The notes under the pieces: model-generated
Databases searched by the model: none
Seen by the model: only the letters and a program-made list of their open reading frames with translations
Told to the model about the DNA's origin: nothing
Origin: DAOVFN01 sp964607835
Lineage (GTDB): Archaea; Aenigmatarchaeota; Aenigmatarchaeia; QMZP01
Direction: 5' to 3'
DNA: 24,678 nt
NCBI GenBank assembly: GCA_964607835.1
Contig: CAZSLL010000019.1
Coordinates: 1-24,678, forward strand
Made by a program: the position numbers and the translations under genes
Part shown: piece after piece, positions 1 through 7,248 of the stretch
Layout of the letters: every line of letters starts with the position of its first letter
Numbering within the stretch: the first letter of the stretch is position 1

Positions 1-1
1 C

Positions 2-61
2 AACAAATACGATGACGAGAACTGGTTCGGCCTGGAGCCCTTCCTGAAGGTATTCATGTGA
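2..61 (+). CDS. C-terminal end of an unidentified protein (5' end outside window)
   Basis: This frame stays open from the left edge to a TGA at 59-61 and gives 19 residues ending FLKVFM. The other two plus frames hit stops inside the same stretch. The codons are strongly biased to G or C in the third position (GAC GAG AAC TGG TTC GGC CTG GAG), as in the GC-rich coding genes elsewhere in the window, which supports this frame over the minus-strand alternative. The fragment is too short to assign a family. It would end about 90 bases before the convergent radical SAM gene. Confidence 0.5.
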   Translation, partial: NKYDDENWFGLEPFLKVFM

Positions 62-150
62 TTCGGTCTCTTTTCACTAAGCGTGCTCTGCGTGTTCAAT
101 ATTCATTACAGGTGAAATGTGCTGAAAAGAACAAGAAGCAGTGGGAATCA

Positions 151-1434
151 TCATATAGATGGCATTTTGTAGGGAAGCCACTTTATTACGGAAAGTGCTG
201 GGCCGTGGAGTTTGGATCGCTTTATCCTTTTCATTACCCTGATGTAATTTTTTTTAACATGCTGATTCCTCAGAAAGAGACCGGCCGTCTTTTCATATAC
301 CCCCGGCGAATGCATGAACCTGGATACCTCAAGGCCAAAAACCATTCCCTTATAGCTCGGCTTGATGACCCGGCTGTCTTCTTCAATCATCCCAAGCGAA
401 CCAAGAATCCTTATTTTCAGCGAGAAGGCATCGCTGATGTCTGTTCCAAAGGTGCGGGTGAACACTTTCCTGTCGATTCCTTCCCTGCTGTTCAGGCCCC
501 TGACTATATACTTTTCCATCATCTGCTCTCTTGAAAGAGGCAACGCGAAGTATAGAGGTACCCTTCCCTTTGACAATGACTTGTAATACTGCTCCTTCTC
601 TGGAAAGTTCTTGTATATGATTCCGTTTATCTCGGACCTTGATGCAAGCCCGATTCCGATAGTCTGACTTCCTTTCTTCGGTTGGTCAGAAGCAGATTTG
701 TAGAAATAGTTGGTGGATACCTCATCATAACCCATTTCTTGAAGGAACTCCCTGGCCACAATCCTCATCAAAATGGATTCTTTCAACGAAGGAAAGAGCT
801 GCCTGTTCCTCGCGTAGATTCTGTCCATTCCAGGGGTCGAAAGCCTGAGTTGGTATGAGCTTATCGAATCGGGATTCATTCCTGATGCCATGAGAAGGTC
901 GCTTTCCCACCCCGAAACGCCCTGACCAGGAAGACAATGCATCATATCGAGATTGATGTTGCTGAATCCCTGTTTCCGCATGTTCCGGAAGGCCGTTACG
1001 ACCGAGCTTGGTCCCTGCTCCCGTCTTATTGAACCAAGGACATCGTTCCTAAAGGTTTGCACTCCCATACTTATCCTGTTTGCTCCCATTTCTTTTAGTG
1101 ATGAAAGCTTGTCTTTTGCGTCAGAAGAAGAAAGGCTGAATGGGTCAGCCTCGACCGTGAACATTGCTCCTTTTCTGAAACCCAGGCCCTCACTCATTTC
1201 ATCTATGATTTCTCCCAGGTAGCGAACTGGAAGCATGGTGGGGGTCCCACCACCGAAATATACAGATTTAATGGTCCCTCCTTCTAAGTATGGGCTGAGA
1301 GCCCTCATTTCAGCTTTAAGATACCCTATGTATTCCTCCATCTTTTTTGAATTGCCTTGAAGGATACACGCATCACAGAAAAGGTACTTGTTTGGGCAGA
1401 AAGGGAGGTTTACATACAAATGTATGTCAGTCAC
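151..1434 (-). CDS. HemN/HemW-like radical SAM protein with an altered cluster motif
   Basis: The 427-residue product resembles the coproporphyrinogen oxidase-like HemN/HemW family: a YVNLPFCP start, YFGGGTPT near residue 60, TVEADPFSL, NRISMGVQTF and the late ISSYQL stretch. Known members bind a 4Fe-4S cluster through CxxxCxxC and S-adenosylmethionine; HemW is a heme chaperone. Here the motif reads CPNKYLFCDAC: Cys13 and Cys20 are present, but the middle ligand position (residue 17) is Tyr, and an extra Cys lies at 23. The start is GTG at 1434, supported by a GGTGA ribosome-binding site about 8 bases upstream; no ATG lies nearby. The gene is divergent from the next radical SAM gene. Whether it is an active SAM enzyme is uncertain, and the true substrate may not be heme. 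Confidence 0.85.
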   Translation of the reverse strand: MTDIHLYVNLPFCPNKYLFCDACILQGNSKKMEEYIGYLKAEMRALSPYLEGGTIKSVYFGGGTPTMLPVRYLGEIIDEMSEGLGFRKGAMFTVEADPFSLSSSDAKDKLSSLKEMGANRISMGVQTFRNDVLGSIRREQGPSSVVTAFRNMRKQGFSNINLDMMHCLPGQGVSGWESDLLMASGMNPDSISSYQLRLSTPGMDRIYARNRQLFPSLKESILMRIVAREFLQEMGYDEVSTNYFYKSASDQPKKGSQTIGIGLASRSEINGIIYKNFPEKEQYYKSLSKGRVPLYFALPLSREQMMEKYIVRGLNSREGIDRKVFTRTFGTDISDAFSLKIRILGSLGMIEEDSRVIKPSYKGMVFGLEVSRFMHSPGVYEKTAGLFLRNQHVKKNYIRVMKRIKRSKLHGPALSVIKWLPYKMPSI

Positions 1435-1470
1435 TTTTTCTTCACCATACAGTGCGTCCTTCTTTGGCCT

Positions 1471-1505
1471 CGAGGAGATCCTCGGATAATTGAAATATTT
1501 ATAGT
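1471..1505 (-). promoter_or_regulatory. Promoter/leader of the HemW-like gene: TATA-like box and short inverted repeat
   Basis: Read on the minus strand, 1494-1505 contains CTATAAATATTT, a good archaeal TATA-like element. It lies about 65 bases before the GTG start, so the transcript would have a leader of roughly 40 bases that includes the GGTGA site. Just inside that leader, 1471-1484 forms an inverted repeat (CGAGGA-GA-TCCTCG). This could be an operator half-site pair or a short hairpin; its role is not known. Confidence 0.45.
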
Positions 1506-1622
1506 TGTAAACTTCATGATGCCTTTCGGGCGGGAAAAGGAGACCGGCCTTTTGATTTTTTCAATGTTCCAGGAATCAGCAATTTCTTTTGCCCTTCTAA
1601 AAAGCAAAGATCCTTGATTCAT

Positions 1623-1630
1623 ATTTATAT
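1623..1630 (+). promoter_or_regulatory. TATA-like promoter element for the radical SAM gene at 1656
   Basis: ATTTATAT lies about 29 bases before the ATG at 1656, the spacing expected for a near-leaderless archaeal transcript. It overlaps the far upstream TTG (1614) that would otherwise be the longest start, and so argues against that start. Confidence 0.5.
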
Positions 1631-1655
1631 TGGTTTCAGGAAGCAATTAAAAACA

Positions 1656-2621
1656 ATGAAAAAACCGGGGGGCAACCCTGTATACGGATGGTTCCCGGCG
1701 CCTTTACTTAAGGAATTCAGGTTCAGCGAGGCTGTTTGCATGAAGATGACAGATTTGATAATGGGATATTCCTGCAACAACAAATGCATGCACTGTACAA
1801 GAGGAGAGAAAGACAGGAATCTGAACATCCCCTATGCTGAAATAATCCGGATTATTGATGATGCATGGGAAAGGGGGACAGAGAAAATTATTCTCCAGGG
1901 CGGTGAGCCCACCGTAAGGAAAGATTTCTTTGGCATAATGGAACACGTCAGGAAAAAGGGATTCGGGGAGGTCCAGCTCCAGAGCAATGGAAGGATGTTT
2001 TCCTACAGCGGTTTTGCAAAAAGGGCTTCTTTGCTGGGCATAGACGAATTCTGTATCCCTATTCATGGCCAAGATGGGAAGACACACGATTCTTTTACCG
2101 GGGTAGGCGGAAGCTATGACCAGACCGTCAGGGGAATCATGAACCTCGTTGATCTGGGGCAGTTCGTTAGGGTGCTGGTTATAATTACAAAGGATAACAG
2201 TAAAGGGCTGGGAAGGATAGTAGAGAATGCCCTTAGAATTGGTGTCAGGAGCTTCCAGCTCGGAATACCTATACCAGTAGGTAATGCAAAGCTTCGCTTC
2301 AAAGAGATTGCGCCCGGCCTTTCGGATGCCAGCGAATGCACACTCGAATTACTGAAAGCCTTCGGGGACAGGGCATCATTCGTTTCCCAGGACCTTCCGA
2401 GATGCCTTCTCGGCGAGTTCGGGACCATTTCAATAGAGGCATCGGGCGTGAAGTCAGAGAAGATTTATCCTGATATATACTTCCCTGATTCAGAAAGGAT
2501 GAGGGCCGAAATGAAGGTCCTGCCTGAAGGCTGCAGGCAATGCAGGCACTTCTCTGCTTGCGAGGGCGTGTACCGCGAGTACGTTGAAAGAGACGGTTCA
2601 GATTACCTTGTCCCCGGATAG
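1656..2621 (+). CDS. MoaA-like radical SAM protein with C-terminal three-cysteine motif
   Basis: The 321-residue protein begins MKKPGGNPVY and carries the radical SAM cluster motif CNNKCMHC (Cys40, 44, 47). LQGGEPT, LQSNGRMF and IPIHGQD follow, the core barrel landmarks of MoaA/PqqE-type enzymes. The C-terminus has CRQCRHFSACEG with E-Y after it, an auxiliary-cluster-like cysteine set. The protein at 12595-13551 has the same C-x2-C-x5-C-E-G spacing and closely similar central motifs, so the two are paralogs. ATG 1656 is preferred because a TATA-like element sits about 29 bases upstream; ATG 1740 would align better with the paralog's N-terminus and is the main alternative. It converges with the HTH gene with no base between stop codons. 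Substrate unknown. It is not the Hxs partner HxsC as far as the motifs show. Confidence 0.85.
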   Translation: MKKPGGNPVYGWFPAPLLKEFRFSEAVCMKMTDLIMGYSCNNKCMHCTRGEKDRNLNIPYAEIIRIIDDAWERGTEKIILQGGEPTVRKDFFGIMEHVRKKGFGEVQLQSNGRMFSYSGFAKRASLLGIDEFCIPIHGQDGKTHDSFTGVGGSYDQTVRGIMNLVDLGQFVRVLVIITKDNSKGLGRIVENALRIGVRSFQLGIPIPVGNAKLRFKEIAPGLSDASECTLELLKAFGDRASFVSQDLPRCLLGEFGTISIEASGVKSEKIYPDIYFPDSERMRAEMKVLPEGCRQCRHFSACEGVYREYVERDGSDYLVPG

Positions 2622-2918
2622 CTAAAGCCTTGTTTCCATGCCCCGGAGTACCTGCTCCTCGCTTAGCCCCGGGCTGCCCAGCTTCACAAGCTTGAGCTTG
2701 AGGCCCACGTCCTCCAGCTCCTCGGGTATAACCATCTCCACGAAGGGCGACATCCAGATGTCAAGGGTCCTGGACACGGTCCACTTGTGGAGCCCTGACT
2801 CCTTGGCTATCTCGCCCACTGTCATGTGCCCCCTCTCTTCCTTGTGGGCCTTCTTGAGGACACGGAATATCCTCCTTACGTTGTCCTGTGTATTTCTGTA
2901 GAACCTGGGCCTCGCCAT
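2622..2918 (-). CDS. Small winged-helix DNA-binding protein
   Basis: The 98-residue basic protein has a helix-turn-helix signature around residues 32-58: MTVGEIAKESGLHKWTVSRT reads as a winged-helix recognition segment. The N-terminus (MARPRFYRNTQDNVRRIFRV) is rich in Arg. The size fits a minimal MarR/ArsR-like or replication-initiator-like archaeal HTH protein. It has no visible ligand or metal site. The gene lies 24 bases behind the aminotransferase on the same strand, so the two are probably co-transcribed, and it may regulate that unit. The start is ATG 2918. Confidence 0.75.
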   Translation of the reverse strand: MARPRFYRNTQDNVRRIFRVLKKAHKEERGHMTVGEIAKESGLHKWTVSRTLDIWMSPFVEMVIPEELEDVGLKLKLVKLGSPGLSEEQVLRGMETRL

Positions 2919-2942
2919 ATGAATAGTTGGTGACTGAAGGAT

Positions 2943-4112
2943 TTATTTCTTCCTCTTCATGGCCCCTTCAATCCTGTCCATGGCCTTCCCAATCTTTTCA
3001 TAAGAAGTGGCGTATGAAAGCCTGAGGAAGCCCTCCCCACATTTTCCGAATTCTGTGCCAGGTATAGTCGCGACACGAGCCTCCTTAAGTAGCCATTCGC
3101 ATGCTTCAAGGCTTTTCATTCCCATATCCCTGATGTCAGGGAACGCGTAGAATGCTCCCTGTGGCTCTGTGCACTCCCATCCAGGAATCTCCCTTATCCT
3201 TTTGATTATCATCACCCTTCTGCGATTGTACTCCCTTCTCATTTTCTCCACACTCGCCTGCGGCCCATTAAGGGCCTCTGTTCCAGCAACCTGCGATACT
3301 GTTGGCGCCGTGAGCGAAGAGAACACGTGCAGCTTTGTCATTGCTGTGACAACCTCCTCAGGACCGCATCCGTAACCAAGCCTGAATCCCGGCATGGCGT
3401 ATGTCTTTGAGAAGCTCTGTAATGTAAGGACGTTGCTCTCCATGCCATTGAGCGAGCCGATGGATATGTGCCTGGCGTCACCATAAACGAACTTCTCATA
3501 CGCCTCATCAGAAATGACCAGAAGCCCGTGCTCAATAACAAAATCAGCCACTTCCTCGAGAACCTTCTTGGAGAACACCGTACCCGTGGGGTTGGAGGGC
3601 GAATTCAGAATGAGCGCCCTGGTCTTCTCGGGGATTATGAGCTTCTCCATGACGTCCGTGTTCATCTGGAAGCCCCCGTCCTGGCTCAAAGGTATGGATA
3701 TAGGGATACCATTGAGCACCTCCACCGTTGGTTTATATGAAAGGAACCCCGGGTCTGGAAGCATGACCCCCTCTCCAGGGTCGATGGTTGCCATGAGGGC
3801 GAGCATGATGGCTTCAGTCGAGCCGCTCGTGACGATTATGTTCTCTTCGTCTGCGGATATCTTGTTGTCATTCTTTAGCTTCCTCTTTATGGCCTTCCTG
3901 AGGTCAGCCCTCCCTGCTATGGGAGAATAATGGGTCATTCCCTGGTCCAGGGCCTTCTTCGCTGACCTGGTTATGTGCCGGGGGGCACAAAAGTCAGGTT
4001 CCCCCGGGCCCAGGGATATCACGCTCTTGCTCTCCGCAGCAATCTTAAGCATCCTTCCTATGGTGGACATAGGGAGCGTGCTCTCCCGGTCCGAGATTAT
4101 GTCCCTGAGCAT
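2943..4112 (-). CDS. Class I/II PLP-dependent aminotransferase (aspartate/aromatic type)
   Basis: The 389-residue length and all hallmark motifs match the AspC/AraT fold-type I family. These are NSPSNPTG at 170-177, SDEAYE at 201-206 with the pyridine-nitrogen Asp202, SFSKTYAMPGFRLGY with the Schiff-base Lys236, and GFLRLSYA with the substrate-carboxylate Arg364. The enzyme would move an amino group between an amino acid and a 2-oxo acid in the cytoplasm. The exact substrate (Asp, aromatic, Ala) cannot be read from sequence alone. The gene is divergent from the tRNA methylthiotransferase and is followed after 24 bases by a small HTH gene. The start ATG 4112 has a TATA-like box about 26 bases upstream, indicating a leaderless message. 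Confidence 0.95.
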   Translation of the reverse strand: MLRDIISDRESTLPMSTIGRMLKIAAESKSVISLGPGEPDFCAPRHITRSAKKALDQGMTHYSPIAGRADLRKAIKRKLKNDNKISADEENIIVTSGSTEAIMLALMATIDPGEGVMLPDPGFLSYKPTVEVLNGIPISIPLSQDGGFQMNTDVMEKLIIPEKTRALILNSPSNPTGTVFSKKVLEEVADFVIEHGLLVISDEAYEKFVYGDARHISIGSLNGMESNVLTLQSFSKTYAMPGFRLGYGCGPEEVVTAMTKLHVFSSLTAPTVSQVAGTEALNGPQASVEKMRREYNRRRVMIIKRIREIPGWECTEPQGAFYAFPDIRDMGMKSLEACEWLLKEARVATIPGTEFGKCGEGFLRLSYATSYEKIGKAMDRIEGAMKRKK

Positions 4113-4133
4113 TGTTTATAACTAGGCTTGGTC

Positions 4134-4143
4134 GTATAAATTC
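4134..4143 (-). promoter_or_regulatory. TATA-like promoter of the aminotransferase operon
   Basis: On the minus strand this reads GAATTTATAC, centred about 26 bases before the ATG at 4112. The spacing fits a leaderless archaeal transcript. It is back to back with the plus-strand element at 4156-4165. Confidence 0.55.
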
Positions 4144-4155
4144 TAACGCCTTGTA

Positions 4156-4165
4156 TTATATAATT
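4156..4165 (+). promoter_or_regulatory. TATA-like promoter of the methylthiotransferase gene
   Basis: TTATATAATT is centred about 25 bases before the ATG at 4186, a clear archaeal TATA-box position for a leaderless message. Confidence 0.6.
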
Positions 4166-4185
4166 CTATTCCTGTAAAAATACCC

Positions 4186-5448
4186 ATGAGGCGAGTCTAC
4201 ATAGAGAGATGTGTATTCTGCCCAAGGAGTATGCTGGCAGGCCAGCGCCTGAAAAATTATTTCATACAGAATGGGTGGGGAATAACAAGCAGCCCTAGGA
4301 GGGCTGACCTCTCGGTCGTGGAGTCCTGCGCACTCACCGATGACATGGAAATGATGACCCTGAACAGAATATCCAAAATAAAATCATCCTGCCCAGACGT
4401 AATCGTGGTGGGGTGCCTTCCGGGGGTCAGTCCGGGTAAGGTGCCCAAAGGCTGCAGGGTTCTTGGTTTTCGCAGCCTGGGGACCATGGATAAAATAATT
4501 GGAGCGGATGTGGTTCTTGATGAAATTCCTGACCCGAGCGTCATAAATCCCATATTCAGAGGAGAGCTCGGGGCGATTAGGATGCTTTCCCTGAAACGCT
4601 CCACGAGAAACACCTCTCTGAGGGATGCCCTGAGTTGGATTAAACCCGGGGTTGCCGGCCAGAAAGGCATGTTCATGAGTTATATGGGCCCATACAGGGT
4701 AGAGTGTTCAAAGGGATGCCTTAGCACGTGTTCGTACTGCGCCCTTCGGAAGAACTATCCTCCTTTCAGAAGCAGGTCTGTTAGCGATATTTTGCAGGAT
4801 TTCAGGAATGGGCTCTCTGAGGGCTACACCAACTTCTGTCTCCAGGGCGCGGATACAGGGGCCTATGGAAGGGACATCGGAAGCAGTATATCCGGTCTCC
4901 TTGAATCAGTATTCTCGATTGACAGGAGAATCATGCTCGACATAGAGAATCTCAACCCAAGATGGGCTGTCATGCAATCTGAAAGTCTCGTTGGGGTACT
5001 CGAGAGAAACCAGGAAAATCTAGGGTGGGTCAATATCCCTGTCCAGTCGGGCAGTGACAGTGTACTGAAGGCCATGAGAAGGGGCCACACCAGAAACCAG
5101 CTCCTCGAATTTCTCGGGACCCTGGTAAAACATGTTCCATCAATAAGGCTCAGGACATTCATTATCGTGGGATTTCCAGGGGAAACAGAGCAGGATTATG
5201 TCCAGACCCTTGAGATTGTTCGGAAGATAGGATTCGAGCATGTCATTGTGAACAAGTACAGCGACCGCCCGGGGACGGAGTCATCTCGCCTCAGTGGCAA
5301 GGTTCCTGAAAGGGTAAAGGAAAGACGAATGCGTGAGGTCACTGAGCTAAGCGCCTCTGTGAAGAAGCGACCCCGATCTCTCCAGCTCTGCGCTAATAAT
5401 AAGAGGCAGGCACCTTGCAAATGCACACAGCCGCCTGTTCCTCGCTGA
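4186..5448 (+). CDS. MiaB/MtaB-family tRNA methylthiotransferase, apparently lacking a TRAM domain
   Basis: The 420-residue radical SAM protein has the two-cluster layout of methylthiotransferases. The N-terminal domain has Cys48 (VVESCALT) and Cys77 (VVGCLPG), with Cys9 or Cys12 as the third ligand. The SAM cluster motif is GCLSTCSYC (Cys178, 182, 185), followed by LQGADTGAYGRD, NIPVQSGSDSVLKAMRRGH and IIVGFPGET. Archaeal members of this group (CDKAL1/MtaB type) make ms2t6A at tRNA position 37; that target is inferred from the family. The usual C-terminal RNA-binding TRAM domain is not recognisable. After RMREVTELSASVKK only about 30 low-complexity basic and Cys/Pro residues remain, and these overlap the convergent glycosyltransferase gene by 102 bases. 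The linker before the SAM motif is longer than usual. Confidence 0.9.
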   Translation: MRRVYIERCVFCPRSMLAGQRLKNYFIQNGWGITSSPRRADLSVVESCALTDDMEMMTLNRISKIKSSCPDVIVVGCLPGVSPGKVPKGCRVLGFRSLGTMDKIIGADVVLDEIPDPSVINPIFRGELGAIRMLSLKRSTRNTSLRDALSWIKPGVAGQKGMFMSYMGPYRVECSKGCLSTCSYCALRKNYPPFRSRSVSDILQDFRNGLSEGYTNFCLQGADTGAYGRDIGSSISGLLESVFSIDRRIMLDIENLNPRWAVMQSESLVGVLERNQENLGWVNIPVQSGSDSVLKAMRRGHTRNQLLEFLGTLVKHVPSIRLRTFIIVGFPGETEQDYVQTLEIVRKIGFEHVIVNKYSDRPGTESSRLSGKVPERVKERRMREVTELSASVKKRPRSLQLCANNKRQAPCKCTQPPVPR

Positions 5449-6216
5449 TCTTGCCAAAAGGAGTGGCAGCCTAGGGAAGAGAATCCAGAGGAAGGGAAGC
5501 TCGGCAAGAAGCCTGCCGGGAAGGCCATGAAGCCTGTATCCCTCCTTCCTGAATCCAAGACACTGTCTCTTCTGGGATTTTATGATGTCACTTGGTGTTG
5601 ATTTCTCCCACCTGTGATGGAAAACTCTCACAGAGGGCTCGAACAATATCCTGCCCCTTTCCGACACCCTCTTGTTGAAGATAACGTCCCTGTAGCCCAG
5701 AGATTTCCCGTCGCTCTGGAAAGAAAGACCATCAAGAACCTCTTTCCTATATGCTATGTTGCAGGATGGTGCAGTGCACACAAACCCCCTTCTCCTTCCT
5801 CTGTCCCAACAAGAGAAAGCTATGATGTGGTAGCATTCAGAGAATCTGTTACATGACCCGTTGAAGACCGGACCGCAGACCGCAGACACCCTGCCGTTCC
5901 TTTCAAGCGCATTATTAATGTTTTCAAGCCAGTTTTTATCAGGGACGCAGTCATCATCTATGGATGCGATTATGTTTCCCCTAGCCATAGAGAAACCAAG
6001 GTTTCTGGCACATGAATGTCCCTTGTTCTCTTGCCTCACGTACATTGCCGACGGAAGCCGACGGAAAACTCCCCTCAGAGCTGCTCTGGTGTTGTCTGAT
6101 GAGCCGTCGTCCACTATTATGACCTCAAACTCTCTGAAACTCTGGCTGGCCAGACCGTCCAGACACCTCCTTAGGAGCCTGTTCCTGTTGTACGTGGGGA
6201 TGACTACTGATATCAT
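5347..6216 (-). CDS. Family 2 glycosyltransferase
   Basis: The 289-residue protein starts with the GT-A fold signature MISVVIPTYN. It has the nucleotide-binding VDDGSSDNT near 35-43, the GHSCARNLG stretch, and the metal-binding IDDDC with acidic residues 87-89. It would transfer a sugar from a nucleotide-sugar or lipid-linked donor; the acceptor is unknown. A hydrophobic, basic tail (residues about 230-270, LLAELPFLWILFPRLPLLLA) suggests contact with the membrane. The gene is third in a minus-strand operon with a DPM1-like transferase and a radical SAM protein, starting only 6 bases after the radical SAM stop. Its 3' end overlaps the methylthiotransferase tail by 102 bases on the opposite strand. 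Confidence 0.9.
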   Translation of the reverse strand: MISVVIPTYNRNRLLRRCLDGLASQSFREFEVIIVDDGSSDNTRAALRGVFRRLPSAMYVRQENKGHSCARNLGFSMARGNIIASIDDDCVPDKNWLENINNALERNGRVSAVCGPVFNGSCNRFSECYHIIAFSCWDRGRRRGFVCTAPSCNIAYRKEVLDGLSFQSDGKSLGYRDVIFNKRVSERGRILFEPSVRVFHHRWEKSTPSDIIKSQKRQCLGFRKEGYRLHGLPGRLLAELPFLWILFPRLPLLLARSARNRRLCAFARCLPLIISAELERSGSLLHRGA

Positions 6217-6222
6217 GGTTCA

Positions 6223-7224
6223 TCAGCTGTAGAATCCATAAAGGGACATGCATTCAGGGCACTGTCCGGCCCTGCGTTTTTTTCCTGCCCGCTTGGCGCG
6301 GGAGGTGCTGAGTATTTCAGACAGCGCTTCCTTGCTGAGGTCGCCTATTGGCCTCATCTTTCTGCAGGAAAATGCCTGTCCGTCAGGCAGTACAAAAAGC
6401 GAGTCAAATGCGCACCTGCAGAGAGGCATGACCGTTTTCCCATCACTTCTCACGTACCCCATTAGCATGGTTAAGTAAAGTGTGTCCATCAACCTTCCTT
6501 CTCTAATGAACTTGTTCCTTATGCGCCTAAGCCCGGCCAATATCTGCCTCCTTTTCTTCGTGTCCAAACAGAAAGCCCTTCTTTGTGTTTTCTTAATCCT
6601 GTTGGTGTAGTTCCTGTTGACCTGGGCTGCCTTGACACTGAACCTTGTGCCAAGACCCTGAGACATGCCAAAAGCCGCTTCTAGCTCGCCGCAGTTCCAG
6701 GGGGTTATGGTAAACTTGGTCTCAATATCCACACAAGGATATTCATCACGGATGGCCTTTATTGTTTCCTTGGCAAGCTCCAGACAACCCTTCCTCCCTC
6801 TTATCCTGTCGTGCGCCTGTTCACCGTCTATGCTGACGTGGATAGTCATGCCCTTTTCACCCACCTCAGAAAGTAGGGAGAGTGTCCTTTCCTTGAGTGT
6901 TCCGTTGGTGGACACTGATACACGACACCCCGGAAAACTCAACCTCGCGCTTTTTACGATATCTGCAAGGTCGTCCCTCATAAAAGGCTCTCCACCCGTT
7001 ATGCTCACACTCGACACACCCCTGAGAGCCGGCGAGTTCACAATCCTGCGGACAATATCTAGTCCCATATTCTGCCCCTGTCCGGTGCTCCAGATGTCGC
7101 ACATCCTGCATCTCAGGTTACACTGGTCAGTTAAACTTAGGCAGAGGTTTCTGACACTGTACCCACCGCGAACCCTTGTCCATACAAACCTTGCCAATGA
7201 TAATACAGATACAGTCCTTCCCAT
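6223..7224 (-). CDS. Radical SAM protein with SPASM-like C-terminal cysteines
   Basis: The 333-residue protein carries CNLRCRMC (Cys35, 39, 42), ITGGEPFMRDD, VSTNGTL and HVSIDGE, the standard barrel motifs of MoaA/AlbA-type radical SAM enzymes. Near the C-terminus, CRCAFDSLFVLPDGQAFSC and a terminal CPEC make an auxiliary-cluster region of SPASM or twitch type. It lies between two glycosyltransferase genes on the same strand, 24 bases after the DPM1-like gene and 6 bases before the GT2 gene. The context suggests modification of a glycan, glycolipid or secreted peptide, but the substrate cannot be read from sequence. Confidence 0.88.
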   Translation of the reverse strand: MGRTVSVLSLARFVWTRVRGGYSVRNLCLSLTDQCNLRCRMCDIWSTGQGQNMGLDIVRRIVNSPALRGVSSVSITGGEPFMRDDLADIVKSARLSFPGCRVSVSTNGTLKERTLSLLSEVGEKGMTIHVSIDGEQAHDRIRGRKGCLELAKETIKAIRDEYPCVDIETKFTITPWNCGELEAAFGMSQGLGTRFSVKAAQVNRNYTNRIKKTQRRAFCLDTKKRRQILAGLRRIRNKFIREGRLMDTLYLTMLMGYVRSDGKTVMPLCRCAFDSLFVLPDGQAFSCRKMRPIGDLSKEALSEILSTSRAKRAGKKRRAGQCPECMSLYGFYS

Positions 7225-7248
7225 GACAAGAACTTGGATGCAAGATAC

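Noticed and set aside
58..534. 158-residue plus-strand frame at the left edge
   Set aside because: It is antisense to the C-terminal part of the HemW-like gene and shows no recognisable domain or ribosome-binding site.
1431..1646. 71-residue minus-strand frame just upstream of the HemW-like gene
   Set aside because: It covers the promoter region and the start of the divergent radical SAM gene and has no family features; chance frame.
1614..1655. TTG start giving a 335-residue form of the first MoaA-like protein
   Set aside because: The extra 14 codons overlap the TATA-like element at 1623-1630; ATG 1656 is better placed.
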